Shown here one piece after another: positions 42,697 through 51,777 of a stretch of DNA of 64,000 nt; position 1 is the first letter of the stretch, and each line of letters starts with the position of its first letter. The translations under genes were made by a program, and so were the position numbers. The notes beneath the pieces are model-generated. The model was not told the origin of the DNA and made no database searches. It saw only the letters and a list, made by a program, of their open reading frames with translations. This DNA comes from SKLM01 sp964542755 (GTDB taxonomy: Bacteria > Chloroflexota > Anaerolineae > B4-G1). Location: contig CAZIWL010000004.1 of the NCBI GenBank assembly GCA_964542755.1, forward strand, positions 1 to 64,000. The letters are read 5' to 3'.

Positions 42697-44915
42697 TGCT
42701 AGTACTTCCCCTCTCGCAGGTCAAAGGAATGGACCAGGTGGAGGTCGGAGGGAAGTGCCGCGCCCTGGCGCAGATGTGGGGGCGCGGGATTCCCGTGCCG
42801 GAGACCGTATGCATCCCGACGGAGGCGTACGCACGCTATGTGCGTGCCACGGGGCTCCGCGAGCGCATCCAGCTGGAGTTGAGCCGGAAGGACTTCGCGG
42901 ATATGCGCTGGGAGGAGTTATGGGATGCAGCCCTGCGGATCCGGAACATGTTCCTTAAGACGGACATGCCTGATGACCTGCGGCGCGAGCTGTTCGAGGA
43001 ACTTACGAAGCGGTTCGGCGAGAGCCCGGTGGTGGTCCGCTCCTCGGCCCCAGGTGAAGACTCGGCGGAGGTTTCCTTCGCTGGTCTCCACGAATCGTTC
43101 GTGAACGTCACGGGGATACCGGCCGTTCTCGAGCACGTGCGATTGGTGTGGTCGTCCCTGTGGTCGGATGCAGCCCTTCTATATCGTCGAGACCTGGGCT
43201 TGGAGGTCACCAAGAGCACGATGGCCGTCGCGGTGCAGGAGCTGGTGCGGGGCGCTCGTTCGGGCGTGGCGTTCAGCCGGAGCCCAAACGACGACGCTCA
43301 AGCGGTGGTAGAGTCCGTCTACGGGCTGAACCAGGGTCTGGTTGACGGCACCGTGGAGCCCGACCGATGGATCCTAAATCGCGAGAGCGGACGAGTGCTC
43401 CATCACGTGGCCGCGGCGAGGGAGGAGCGGATGGTGGCCGGTGACACGGGCGTGGTCCTCGAGCCGCTGCCCGAACCTCTCTCAGCCCGGCCTCCTCTGT
43501 CGGCGGAAGAGGTAGAACAGGTCTTCCAGCACGCCAGGAAGCTGGAGACGGCTTTTGGACGGCCGCAGGACGTCGAGTGGACCTGGGGGAAGGAAGGCCT
43601 GGTTGTGCTGCAGTCCCGGCCGGTGACGACCCCGGCCGGCAGTGAGTCCGATGATGGACGACGCTGGTACCTGAGTCTGAGGCGGAGCTTCGACAATCTG
43701 GCGTCGCTGCGCGAGAGGATCGAGGGGGAGCTGATCCCAGGCATGATCGAGGAGGCGGACGCTCTCGCCGCGGAGGCCGTGGAGGGACTCTCCGACGCGC
43801 GGTTGTCAGACGAGATCGAGCACCGCCTGGAGATCTACGAGCAGTGGGTGGACGTCTACTGGGAGACGTTCATTCCCTTCGCCCACGGCATCAGGTTGTT
43901 CGGACAGGTCTACAACGACGCGGTGCGCCCCGACGATCCCTATGCGTTCCTAGATCTCCTTGCAGGCACCGATATGGCGAGTCTGGCGAGGAATGAGACC
44001 TTGGGGACGTTGGCGTCCATGGTACGCGGGGACGCAGAGCTGCGGGAGGCATTGGAGGAGGGGGCGCCACCTGCGGATCTCGAAAGGATCAACGAGGCGT
44101 TCTCCGAGCACGTCCGCAGCTTCGTGGATGAGTTTGGTGACTTGTCCTGCCCGATGACGGGGAGCGGCACGTGTGACGGCCCGCCCGACAGCCTCGTGCG
44201 AGTTTTGCTTGAGATGGCGGAGCATGAGCCCCGGCGAACACGTACCCGGCAGCGGGATCGGGAGGCCATGGAGGCCGCGTACCTGGATCACTTCTCCGGG
44301 GAGGAACGCACCCGGGCGGCTGAGCTTCTCGATCTGGCCCGCACGAGCTACAGGCTGCGGGACGACGACAACATCTATCTAGGTAGGATCGAGGCTCAGG
44401 TGGAGGTCGCAGTTGAGGTGGGACTGCGTCGTCTGTCGGACCGCAACAGACTGGCTACCGAAGACCTGAGCCGAGGAGATGTGGCGCGAGCTCTCTCCGA
44501 TCCTGACTTCGTGCCGGACGAGGCCGGTGACGAGGAACCGGTGGGCGATATGGTCGTGCAGGCGCGTCAGATCGTGGGACAGCCGGCAGGACCGGGGCTC
44601 GCGCAGGGTCGGGCTCGAGTCATCAAGTCTGCGTCAGACTTGACGACCTTCGAGCACGGTGAGGTTCTCATTTGCGATGCGGTGGACCCCAACATGACCT
44701 TCGTGGTGCCTCTGGCAAGCGCGGTCGTTGAGCGGCGGGGCGGCATGCTCATCCACGGAGCAATCATCGCAAGGGAGTACGGACTGCCCTGTGTGACGGG
44801 CGTCCCAGATGCCACAGAGCGCATTCAGACTGGGGACCTGGTGACGGTCGATGGGTACCTGGGCATCATCACCATTGCAAAGAGGGGCCAACCCTCAGAC
44901 GCGAAGGATCGCTGA
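42693..44915 (+). CDS. PEP synthase-like protein without the TIM barrel (Rph-like architecture)
   Basis: A 740-aa protein with an N-terminal PEP/pyruvate-binding ATP-grasp domain (about 10-310; VGGKCRALAQMW, VVRSSAPGEDSAEVSFAGLHESF, SGVAFSRSP, DVEWTWG ... VVLQSRPVTT). A helical middle part (about 330-640) follows, then a C-terminal phosphohistidine domain (GGMLIHGAIIAREYGLPCVTG). The C-terminal PEP/pyruvate TIM barrel of PEP synthase is missing. This order resembles rifampicin phosphotransferase, where ATP phosphorylates the swivelling His, which then passes phosphate to a small molecule. The substrate here is unknown. ATG 42693 overlaps the previous stop; ATG 42696 is also possible. Confidence 0.8.
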   Translation: MMLVLPLSQVKGMDQVEVGGKCRALAQMWGRGIPVPETVCIPTEAYARYVRATGLRERIQLELSRKDFADMRWEELWDAALRIRNMFLKTDMPDDLRRELFEELTKRFGESPVVVRSSAPGEDSAEVSFAGLHESFVNVTGIPAVLEHVRLVWSSLWSDAALLYRRDLGLEVTKSTMAVAVQELVRGARSGVAFSRSPNDDAQAVVESVYGLNQGLVDGTVEPDRWILNRESGRVLHHVAAAREERMVAGDTGVVLEPLPEPLSARPPLSAEEVEQVFQHARKLETAFGRPQDVEWTWGKEGLVVLQSRPVTTPAGSESDDGRRWYLSLRRSFDNLASLRERIEGELIPGMIEEADALAAEAVEGLSDARLSDEIEHRLEIYEQWVDVYWETFIPFAHGIRLFGQVYNDAVRPDDPYAFLDLLAGTDMASLARNETLGTLASMVRGDAELREALEEGAPPADLERINEAFSEHVRSFVDEFGDLSCPMTGSGTCDGPPDSLVRVLLEMAEHEPRRTRTRQRDREAMEAAYLDHFSGEERTRAAELLDLARTSYRLRDDDNIYLGRIEAQVEVAVEVGLRRLSDRNRLATEDLSRGDVARALSDPDFVPDEAGDEEPVGDMVVQARQIVGQPAGPGLAQGRARVIKSASDLTTFEHGEVLICDAVDPNMTFVVPLASAVVERRGGMLIHGAIIAREYGLPCVTGVPDATERIQTGDLVTVDGYLGIITIAKRGQPSDAKDR

Positions 44916-44932
44916 CAGCCACGGGAGGCGGC

Positions 44933-45958
44933 ATGGGGATCTCAGAGGCTTGGGCAGACGCCTGGATGCAGGTACAAGAGATGGCGATCAACTTCTTGAC
45001 GGCACTGCCGCAGATCACCTTGGCGCTGGTGGTGTTTGGTGTCTTCTACTTCGTGGCCAACTGGGTGAAAGCCTTTGTGCGGCGGGTGGCCCAGGCTGCG
45101 GAGCTGACGCCAGGGGCGGAGATGGTCCTGGCCCGACTGGCGCGTTGGCTGGTTGTTGTCGTAGGGCTCCTCATCGCGCTGACGATCGCGGTGGAGAGCT
45201 TCGAACCGGGGCAACTCATCCAGCTTCTCGGCATCAGCAGCGTGGCCATAGGCTTCGCGTTCCACGACATTCTCCAGAACTTCCTGGCCGGTATTCTCCT
45301 CTTGCTGACCGAGCCATTCAAGATCGGCGACCAAATCATCGTCAACGATTTCGAGGGCACGGTGGAAAATGTGGAAACGCGGGCGACGACGCTGAAGACG
45401 TACGACGGGCGCCGGGTCGTCATCCCTAATGCCCACCTCTTCACGGAGTCCGTGATTGTCAACACAGCGTTTCCTGTCCGGCGGTCCGAGTATCGGGTGG
45501 GGATCGGCTACAGCGACGACATTGCCCAAGCGATGGGACTGATGTTGGACGTGATGGGTGAGGTCGAGGGCGTCCTCGAGCATCCCGCGCCGGACGTGCT
45601 GGTGGCCGAGCTGGGTGACTTCAGCGTGAACATCCGCGCCCGGTGGTGGACGGATTCGGTGCGCTCCAATGTGCTCAAGATCCAGAGCGAGGTGATCGCC
45701 AGGATCAAGGAGCGCCTGATTGGGCACGGGATCGATCTGCCGTTCCCGACGCAGCAGTTGCTCTTCCACGATCAGACGGAGGAGACGGACGGCGATCGCA
45801 CTCAACAGCGCGAAGGTTGGCCTGCAGGCGACCAGGCGGTACCCTCGTCGCGCACTGTCGCGGGTTCGCTGGGGCGCCTAGAGGACGTGCTGAAGACCCG
45901 TCCGGTGTCAGAGTCCCTGGTAGGTGGGCTCGCGGACGAGGAGACGGATGAGGCCTAG
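44933..45958 (+). CDS. MscS-family mechanosensitive channel
   Basis: A 341-aa small-conductance channel with three membrane helices (about 22-45, 62-85 and the pore helix 92-125) and the MscS beta domain (GDQIIVNDFEGTVENVETRATTLKTYDGRRVVIPNAHLF). The C-terminal 60 residues beyond the usual end (from about 280) are acidic and low-complexity. The gene is 17 bases after the PEP-synthase-like gene and its end overlaps the next start by 11 bases. It protects against osmotic downshock. Confidence 0.9.
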   Translation: MGISEAWADAWMQVQEMAINFLTALPQITLALVVFGVFYFVANWVKAFVRRVAQAAELTPGAEMVLARLARWLVVVVGLLIALTIAVESFEPGQLIQLLGISSVAIGFAFHDILQNFLAGILLLLTEPFKIGDQIIVNDFEGTVENVETRATTLKTYDGRRVVIPNAHLFTESVIVNTAFPVRRSEYRVGIGYSDDIAQAMGLMLDVMGEVEGVLEHPAPDVLVAELGDFSVNIRARWWTDSVRSNVLKIQSEVIARIKERLIGHGIDLPFPTQQLLFHDQTEETDGDRTQQREGWPAGDQAVPSSRTVAGSLGRLEDVLKTRPVSESLVGGLADEETDEA

Positions 45959-48491
45959 AAGGCAAGGCTGGCTGACTTCTAGCCTCGTCAGCATCGTGGC
46001 AATCGCCACCGTGTTCCTCACGCTCGCGGCGCTTCGCAGACCCACGACGGCGGGTGTGTGGAAGGATAAGGCGTCACGGGACCTCGCAACCGGTGCTGCG
46101 CGCGGACGTTCTCCCGGCACTGGAATCAGGTCGGGCACGTCTCTCGAGGAAGGGTGGCGGACCGTCTTCCGGGAGATCTTCACGGATGACATCACGTCGT
46201 GCTGGTCCATTACTGACGGAGACGGCGCCCCTTCCTATGGCTGGGGCACGAGTGTGTACACTCACGTCGTCGGTGGTCGCAGCGCCTGGTGTGCGGGGAG
46301 CCTCACTGGCACATCCCACTACACGGACGACATGGACGCGTGGTTGATCTCTCAGCCCGTCGAACTCAACGCACTCGGTGAACGGATTTGGGATGCCGAG
46401 ATCTCGTTTGAGTGGTGGCTGGAGGCTGATCGAGGCCTCGAAGGGTCGGCAGCGACCGGGACCACGGGGGGACTGCGGATGGCGGCGTCGCCCCCGAGCT
46501 CAGGGGATTGGTTCGGGTGGGGTGTGGTGAGGGAGGTTAGCGGGGCTGGGAGCGGCTGGGAACCAGCGGGCTCGTGGACGTACGTCTCCGGCGCCACCAG
46601 CGGCTGGACGCGGGGCTGGCTGCCCCTGGCAGACCTTCTGGGCGAACCACAGGGGCTCACAGGGACCGTACGGATCGGATTCCACTTTGTGAGCGACGAC
46701 GACAGAAGGGTCGGCCGTGGCGCGTTCGTCGACGATGTCGCCATCCGAGTGAACCGCGGTCATCGGGTGGCCCTGCCCCTGGTTGCAGGGCATAGGGGCG
46801 CGTGCGGCCCTGTTGAGGATCTCCTGGTCAACGGCGGCTTCGAGAGCGATTGGGCTGAGGAGGCGTCCCACTGGGTCAAAGTCTTCCCGGTCGACGGGGA
46901 GCCCTACTTGACCGAGAAGGGGGAGTTCCACACGCCGCCCGGGTGGGTGGCCTGGTATCGGCACGACCCCGGCACGTGGGATCAGCCCGAGCTGGGGGAC
47001 ATACGGAAAGTGCACGTCCCTTACCGTGTGCGGAGCGGGGAGAAAGCGGCGCGCCTATTCACGTTCTACCGCAGTCACGACGCCGGTCTCATGCAGCAGG
47101 TCAGCGTGGTGCCGGGCTCGCGACTCACCCTGACGGGGTATGCGCATGCCTGGAGCAACCATCCTTTCTCGGGGCATGGCAACTGTGCCGATGATGGGCA
47201 CTGCTCGGCCGGCGTTGGCTGGGGAGGCCATTTCTTGCTGCCGGAGGAGGTCCCTCCTCCAACGGGTGATCCGTGGAATGACGCGGTGGGGAACTTCAGC
47301 GTCATAGTGGGCATCGATCCCACAGGAGGTACCGACCCGTTCGCCGACTCTGTGGTGTGGGGGCCGGAGGCCTTCATCTACAACGTCTACCACAAGGTTC
47401 CGCAGGTCCGCGCCACGGCCCAAGGACAGACCGCGACGGTTTTCCTCAGGAGCCGGGCACGCTGGCCCCTCAAGCACAATGATGCCTATTGGGACGACGT
47501 GGCGCTGCTAGGGATTCGAGAAGGGACTGACCCGACACCTCAACCAGCTCCGTGGACCTACAATGTGATCTCGACGGGGAGCAAGATTGGGGTTCACGCC
47601 CTGCGGTCCAACGGAGTGGCCGGATTCTCCCAGGAACTCACCGATGCGGGGGCACGGTTCTCGGTGATCAAGGCGGTGGACGACTTCGGATGGCTTGCGG
47701 AGGTGGCGGCGCAGAGTCCAGACAGCATCGTCATCGGCCGACGGGTGTGGAGTATGGAAGGCTGCGGCGGGGTGGAGGGATGGGATGACGATGACATAGC
47801 GTACTGGGCGGCGGAGGCCATTGAACGCATCTTGAACACGCTTGACGCGAATCCCGGGCTCGACGACACGATCGACTACTGGGAGCCGTACAACGAACCT
47901 GACCCACCAGGCCCCGAGGGCTATGCGGCGCTCGCCGAGCTTCAGAAAGTCACCATGGACACGGCAGAGCACCACGGCTTGCGGTTGGCGTTGTTCAGCC
48001 TCAATGCTGGAACACCGGAGTGGGACGAAATGGTGGCCATGGTGGAGACAGGCGTTTTCGCCCGGGCTCGCGCCGGGGGCCATATTCTGGCGCTCCACGA
48101 AGGCACATTCACGACGCACGACCCGACGCAGTACTGGGGCGACAAGATACCGCCCCAGGATGAGGTGCCGGACGTGAACGGGGCGGGCGCGCTCAATTTC
48201 CGGTACCGGTATCTCTATCATCTGCTCAAGGCGTCGGACCAGATCATTCCGCTGGTGGTCAGCGAGTGGTACTGCGGGGACGAGCAGTCGGCCGCCACAG
48301 AGACGCTCGTCGGGGCCCTGACCTGGTACGACGAGGAGCTTAGCGAGGACTATTTCGTGTGGGGCGTTTGTCCCTTCACCCTGGGACCGACCGGGCAATG
48401 GAGTCATACCGACTTCGAGCGCGTCTACCCGGGCGCCGTCGACCATATGATCCAGATCAGGGATCGTCAAAACGCACTTCCGCCCTTCTAG
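45948..48491 (+). CDS. Exported glycoside hydrolase-like protein with N-terminal beta modules
   Basis: An 847-aa protein. A positively charged start and a hydrophobic stretch (WLTSSLVSIVAIATVFLTLAAL) give a signal anchor or signal peptide. Residues about 60-270 and 280-530 look like two beta-rich carbohydrate-binding or jelly-roll modules. The C-terminal 320 residues resemble a TIM-barrel hydrolase of clan GH-A: YWEPYNEPDPPG carries a likely acid/base Glu after Asn, and PLVVSEWYCGDEQ the likely nucleophile Glu. The substrate is not predictable. ATG 45948 has GAGGAGA upstream and overlaps the MscS gene end. A linker reads HRVALPLVAGHRG, reminiscent of Chloroflexota surface proteins. Confidence 0.65.
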   Translation: MRPRRQGWLTSSLVSIVAIATVFLTLAALRRPTTAGVWKDKASRDLATGAARGRSPGTGIRSGTSLEEGWRTVFREIFTDDITSCWSITDGDGAPSYGWGTSVYTHVVGGRSAWCAGSLTGTSHYTDDMDAWLISQPVELNALGERIWDAEISFEWWLEADRGLEGSAATGTTGGLRMAASPPSSGDWFGWGVVREVSGAGSGWEPAGSWTYVSGATSGWTRGWLPLADLLGEPQGLTGTVRIGFHFVSDDDRRVGRGAFVDDVAIRVNRGHRVALPLVAGHRGACGPVEDLLVNGGFESDWAEEASHWVKVFPVDGEPYLTEKGEFHTPPGWVAWYRHDPGTWDQPELGDIRKVHVPYRVRSGEKAARLFTFYRSHDAGLMQQVSVVPGSRLTLTGYAHAWSNHPFSGHGNCADDGHCSAGVGWGGHFLLPEEVPPPTGDPWNDAVGNFSVIVGIDPTGGTDPFADSVVWGPEAFIYNVYHKVPQVRATAQGQTATVFLRSRARWPLKHNDAYWDDVALLGIREGTDPTPQPAPWTYNVISTGSKIGVHALRSNGVAGFSQELTDAGARFSVIKAVDDFGWLAEVAAQSPDSIVIGRRVWSMEGCGGVEGWDDDDIAYWAAEAIERILNTLDANPGLDDTIDYWEPYNEPDPPGPEGYAALAELQKVTMDTAEHHGLRLALFSLNAGTPEWDEMVAMVETGVFARARAGGHILALHEGTFTTHDPTQYWGDKIPPQDEVPDVNGAGALNFRYRYLYHLLKASDQIIPLVVSEWYCGDEQSAATETLVGALTWYDEELSEDYFVWGVCPFTLGPTGQWSHTDFERVYPGAVDHMIQIRDRQNALPPF

Positions 48492-48554
48492 GGCGTCGGC
48501 TTTGCCCCGCGATGGCCCCCGAGGCGGCGGTACCACCACTGAGGAGTGAACTGA

Positions 48555-49406
48555 GTGAGTATCCTTCAAGCTTTCTTCCTAGGCGTCCTTCAGGGCGCCA
48601 CGGAGTTCTTGCCCGTGAGCAGCTCAGGACATCTGGTCCTGGTGCCGTGGTTGCTGGGCTGGCCGGCGCCTGGCCTGGCCTTCGACGCGGTGGTCCATTG
48701 GGGCACAGCGGCGGCGGTGATCGTCTATTTCCGGCGCGAGTGGCTGGCTATGGCGGAGAGCGCTTGGCTGTCCGTGATGGGCAAGCGACGAGACAATGGG
48801 CCGGAAGGGGAGGGCTCCGATTCATCAGAGGGTAGCGAGGCAGACACGACCCTTCTCTGGCTGATCCTGCTGGGGACCGTGCCCGGCGTTCTCGTAGGCT
48901 TCTTCCTGGAGGACTTCTTCGAGGGCATGTTTGCGCGGCCGATGGCGGCGGCAGTGTTCCTTTTCGTCACCGCCGCGCTTCTCACGGCCTCCGAACGGCT
49001 GGGGCGCCGGGAGCGAGACATGGACGACTTGGGTTTCCTAGACGCCTTGTTCATCGGCGTGGGGCAGGCCCTGGCCATCTTCCCGGGCATCTCGCGGTCG
49101 GGGTCGACGATCGCCGCCGGCCTGGCCCGAGGGATGAAGCGACATCCGGCGGCGCACTTCAGTTTTCTCCTGGCGACTCCGATCATCCTGGGTGCCGGCC
49201 TCCTCAAGGTCGTCGACCTGGTGCAGGCTGGAGGGTTCAGGGCTCAAGCCGCCACGCTCGCCGCGGGTTTCGTGGCGTCGGTTGTGGTCGGGCTGGCCTG
49301 CGTTCACTTTTTGCTCCGCTACCTCAAGAGCCGACGGCTCTACCCGTTTGCGATCTACTGCGTTGCGTTCGGATTCTTCTCTCTTCTCGTCGCTGTGATA
49401 CGCTAG
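48555..49406 (+). CDS. uppP: UppP: undecaprenyl-diphosphatase
   Basis: UppP (BacA) dephosphorylates undecaprenyl diphosphate to recycle the lipid carrier for wall polymers; high levels give bacitracin resistance in other bacteria. The 283-aa protein starts GVLQGATEFLPVSSSGHLVL and later has FPGISRSGSTIAAGL, both catalytic motifs of the family, with about eight hydrophobic segments. The GTG start is 63 bases after the GH-like gene, so it may be in the same transcript. Confidence 0.95.
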   Translation: MSILQAFFLGVLQGATEFLPVSSSGHLVLVPWLLGWPAPGLAFDAVVHWGTAAAVIVYFRREWLAMAESAWLSVMGKRRDNGPEGEGSDSSEGSEADTTLLWLILLGTVPGVLVGFFLEDFFEGMFARPMAAAVFLFVTAALLTASERLGRRERDMDDLGFLDALFIGVGQALAIFPGISRSGSTIAAGLARGMKRHPAAHFSFLLATPIILGAGLLKVVDLVQAGGFRAQAATLAAGFVASVVVGLACVHFLLRYLKSRRLYPFAIYCVAFGFFSLLVAVIR

Positions 49407-49458
49407 ATCGTGCAGCGAGACCCAGATCCAGCCTATGTGGAGTTGGAGGTGTCGGGAT

Positions 49459-50091
49459 ATGGGTGAGGCGAAAATGCCTGGGCCAGCCTATGGCCTTCGT
49501 ACGCCGCGGTTGCTCATCCGCTGCTGGCACCCGCGTGATGCCGAGATGCTCAAGACAGCGATCGACCAGAGCCTGGAGCACCTGCGGCCTTGGATGCCAT
49601 GGACGAGCGAGGAACCCGAGGAACTCCAGGCCAAGATCGACCGGCTCCGTAGCTGGCGGGCGATGTTCGATCTCGGTAAGGATCTCGTCTACGGACTGTT
49701 CACCCCTGACGAGAACAAGGTCCTAGGTTCCAGTGGGCTCCATACACGGGTAGGCCAAGGGGCCAGGGAGATCGGGTATTGGATCCACGCGGATCACATC
49801 AATCAGGGCCTGGCAACCGAGGCGGCGGGAGCTCTGACGCGCATAGCTTTCGAGCTTGACGATGTGGTTCGCGTAGAAATCCACTGCGATCCGCGCAACG
49901 TGCGCAGTGCTACGGTTCCTCGCAAGCTCGGCTTCACGCACGAAGCGACGCTCCGTGACCGGACGATCGACGCGGCAGGTGAGCGTCACGACACCATGAT
50001 ATGGACACTCTTCCGGCACGAATATGTGGAGAGCCGAGCCCACGACATCACGTTGAGGGCCTGGGACGTCGTGGGGCGGCGAATCCTCTAA
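49459..50091 (+). CDS. GNAT-family acetyltransferase (RimJ/RimL-like)
   Basis: A 210-aa acetyl-CoA-dependent N-acetyltransferase. The N-terminal LRTPRLLIRCWHPRDAEMLK, EIGYWIHADHINQGLATEAAGAL (acetyl-CoA loop) and CDPRNVRSATVPRKLGFTHEATLRD are typical of RimJ/RimL-type enzymes acting on protein N-termini or small amines. ATG 49459 is chosen because GGAGGT lies 8 bases upstream; the frame is open back to 49435. The target is unknown. Confidence 0.88.
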   Translation: MGEAKMPGPAYGLRTPRLLIRCWHPRDAEMLKTAIDQSLEHLRPWMPWTSEEPEELQAKIDRLRSWRAMFDLGKDLVYGLFTPDENKVLGSSGLHTRVGQGAREIGYWIHADHINQGLATEAAGALTRIAFELDDVVRVEIHCDPRNVRSATVPRKLGFTHEATLRDRTIDAAGERHDTMIWTLFRHEYVESRAHDITLRAWDVVGRRIL

Positions 50092-50179
50092 CGCTGCCGG
50101 GACGAAAGGATCGTTGGCTCCTCGGGCCCCGCCGGCTCCACGAGCCGACCACACCGCACAGAGCGCGCTGCCAGATTGG

Positions 50180-50208
50180 TTGTTTGCGCTGATGAGGCGG
50201 GGTATAAT
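50180..50208 (+). promoter_or_regulatory. Promoter ahead of the aminotransferase
   Basis: TTGTTT (50180-50185), a 17-base spacer and a perfect TATAAT (50203-50208). Transcription would begin near 50214, at an ATG that opens a 33-codon upstream frame. Confidence 0.55.
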
Positions 50209-50213
50209 CACAC

Positions 50214-50315
50214 ATGATGGACGCGGACGCTCACAGGCGGCTGCACATCCAGGAGGCTGGGTCAACCGATGCGTCTTTCCCCATTCAAGCTCGAACGGTA
50301 TTTCGCCCGCTATGA
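50214..50315 (+). CDS. Possible leaderless 33-codon upstream ORF
   Basis: ATG 50214 lies 6 bases after the -10 box and opens a frame ending at TGA 50313-50315, overlapping the aminotransferase start (50269) in another frame. It encodes MMDADAHRRLHIQEAG and a further 17 residues with no recognisable motif. Its reality depends on where transcription begins; if real, it could modulate aminotransferase translation. Confidence 0.25.
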   Translation: MMDADAHRRLHIQEAGSTDASFPIQARTVFRPL

Positions 50316-51384
50316 ATTCGACGTCAAGCACCTTCTCTGCTGCTCCGACTGCGAGTCGCTGTCAGTTGGCGGCGTCCTCGCCCTTGAGCCTGGAGCTGAG
50401 GAGGGTTTGTCAGAACAGTGGCTAGGATACACCGAGTCGCGGGGTAGCCCGTCACTAAGAAGAGAGATCAGTCGGATCTACACCGGGATCTCAGCGGAGG
50501 AGATTCTGGTGCACAGCGGGGCCGAGGAGGCGATATTCCTCTTCATGCAGGCCCTTCTTGAACCGGGCGATCACGTGATTGTTCACTGGCCGTGCTACCA
50601 GTCACTGGCAGAAGTGGCCTCCGGCATAGGCTGTCGGGTTACCCGCTGGGCAGCTCGAGAGGATCGGGGTTGGGCGCTCGATCTAGACGATCTGGTGGGC
50701 CGACTGCGGCCGGAGACGAAGGCCGTGGTGGTCAACCTTCCTCACAATCCGACGGGCTACTTGATGGGCCGGGAGCAGTTCCTGGAGATGACTGATATCC
50801 TGCGTGCACGTGGCATCGTTCTCTTCTCGGACGAAGTCTACCGGGAGTCGGAGTATCACCCTGAGGATCGGCTGCCGGCAGCCTGTGATGTCTATGAGAA
50901 GGCAGTCTCTCTGGGCGTCATGTCGAAAAGCTATGGACTTGCCGGTCTTCGGATCGGTTGGATCGCAACCCGTGCCACCACCATCCTCCACCGGATGGCA
51001 GCCTTGAAGGATTACACGACCATTTGCAACAGTGCGCCGAGCGAGTTCCTGGCGGAGGTAGCCCTGCGCCACCGGGAGAGGCTGGCGCGGCGGAGTGTGG
51101 AGATCATCACGGCTAACCTGCGGCTTCTGGATGCTTTCTTCGAGCAGCACGAAGACGTATTCGCCTGGCAGCGTCCGGTCGCGGGTCCGATCGGATTCCC
51201 TCGGCTGTTGACTGGGGACAGTGAGGCTTTCTGCGACCGATTGGTCAGGAAGGCGGGTGTGCTGCTCCTCCCGGGAACGGTGTTCGACGACGATGGGAAC
51301 CACGTGCGCATCGGGTTCGGGCGGGAAGATATGAACATCGGGCTCGCCCGTCTGGTTTCTTTCTTGGAGAGTGCATCAGTGTAG
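50269..51384 (+). CDS. PLP-dependent aminotransferase, class I/II fold
   Basis: A 371-aa fold-type I PLP enzyme. The segments HSGAEEAIFLFMQALLEPGD, VNLPHNPTGYLM (Asn/Pro contact), VLFSDEVYRE (Asp binding the PLP nitrogen), VMSKSYGLAGLRIGW (Schiff-base Lys) and HVRIGFGRED are intact. An unusual N-terminal cluster LLCCSDCES (Cys24, Cys25, Cys28) precedes the core. The same N-terminus occurs, to my recollection, in a subgroup annotated near capreomycidine synthase, but the reaction is not known here. ATG 50269 has AGGAGG 12 bases upstream. Confidence 0.87.
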   Translation: MRLSPFKLERYFARYEFDVKHLLCCSDCESLSVGGVLALEPGAEEGLSEQWLGYTESRGSPSLRREISRIYTGISAEEILVHSGAEEAIFLFMQALLEPGDHVIVHWPCYQSLAEVASGIGCRVTRWAAREDRGWALDLDDLVGRLRPETKAVVVNLPHNPTGYLMGREQFLEMTDILRARGIVLFSDEVYRESEYHPEDRLPAACDVYEKAVSLGVMSKSYGLAGLRIGWIATRATTILHRMAALKDYTTICNSAPSEFLAEVALRHRERLARRSVEIITANLRLLDAFFEQHEDVFAWQRPVAGPIGFPRLLTGDSEAFCDRLVRKAGVLLLPGTVFDDDGNHVRIGFGREDMNIGLARLVSFLESASV

Positions 51385-51456
51385 AGTCTCGAGTGAGAGT
51401 TCAAACCGCGTGCAGGAATGTGGGGCATCAGACTGATGTAATGAAAAGGAGCACGT

Positions 51457-51777
51457 ATGAACGTCTTTGACCTGTCGGAGTTGGAGAGCCGGGGACTGCT
51501 GGAAGGGACAGAGGCCCGCTTCGTACACGGCGAGAGAATGACTGTCGCCTACTGGCGGTTTGAGCCGGGGGTCCCTCTACCGGAGCATGCGCACCCACAC
51601 GAGCAAGTCACGAATGTCATGAGCGGAGAATTCGATCTGACCGTGGAGGGGGAGACGCGGCGCCTCGGACCCGGGTCTGTGGTCGTCATCCCTCCCGACG
51701 CGCGGCACGCGGGTCGGGCTGTGACGGACTGTCGGATTATCGATGTCTTCCATCCCGTGCGCGAGGACTATCGGTGA
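51457..51777 (+). CDS. Small cupin-domain protein
   Basis: A 106-aa single-domain cupin. The metal-binding pattern PEHAHPHEQVTNVMSGEFDLTV and the second motif GSVVVIPPDARHAG fit a conserved beta barrel that binds a metal through His/Glu residues. Function can be enzymatic or sensory. AAAAGGAG lies upstream of ATG 51457. Its end overlaps the next gene (GTGA), which encodes a PstS-like lipoprotein. Confidence 0.85.
   Translation: MNVFDLSELESRGLLEGTEARFVHGERMTVAYWRFEPGVPLPEHAHPHEQVTNVMSGEFDLTVEGETRRLGPGSVVVIPPDARHAGRAVTDCRIIDVFHPVREDYR

Noticed and set aside
47508..48569. A 353-aa minus-strand frame opposite the GH-like gene
   Set aside because: It is antisense to a frame with coupled start, signal segment and catalytic motifs.
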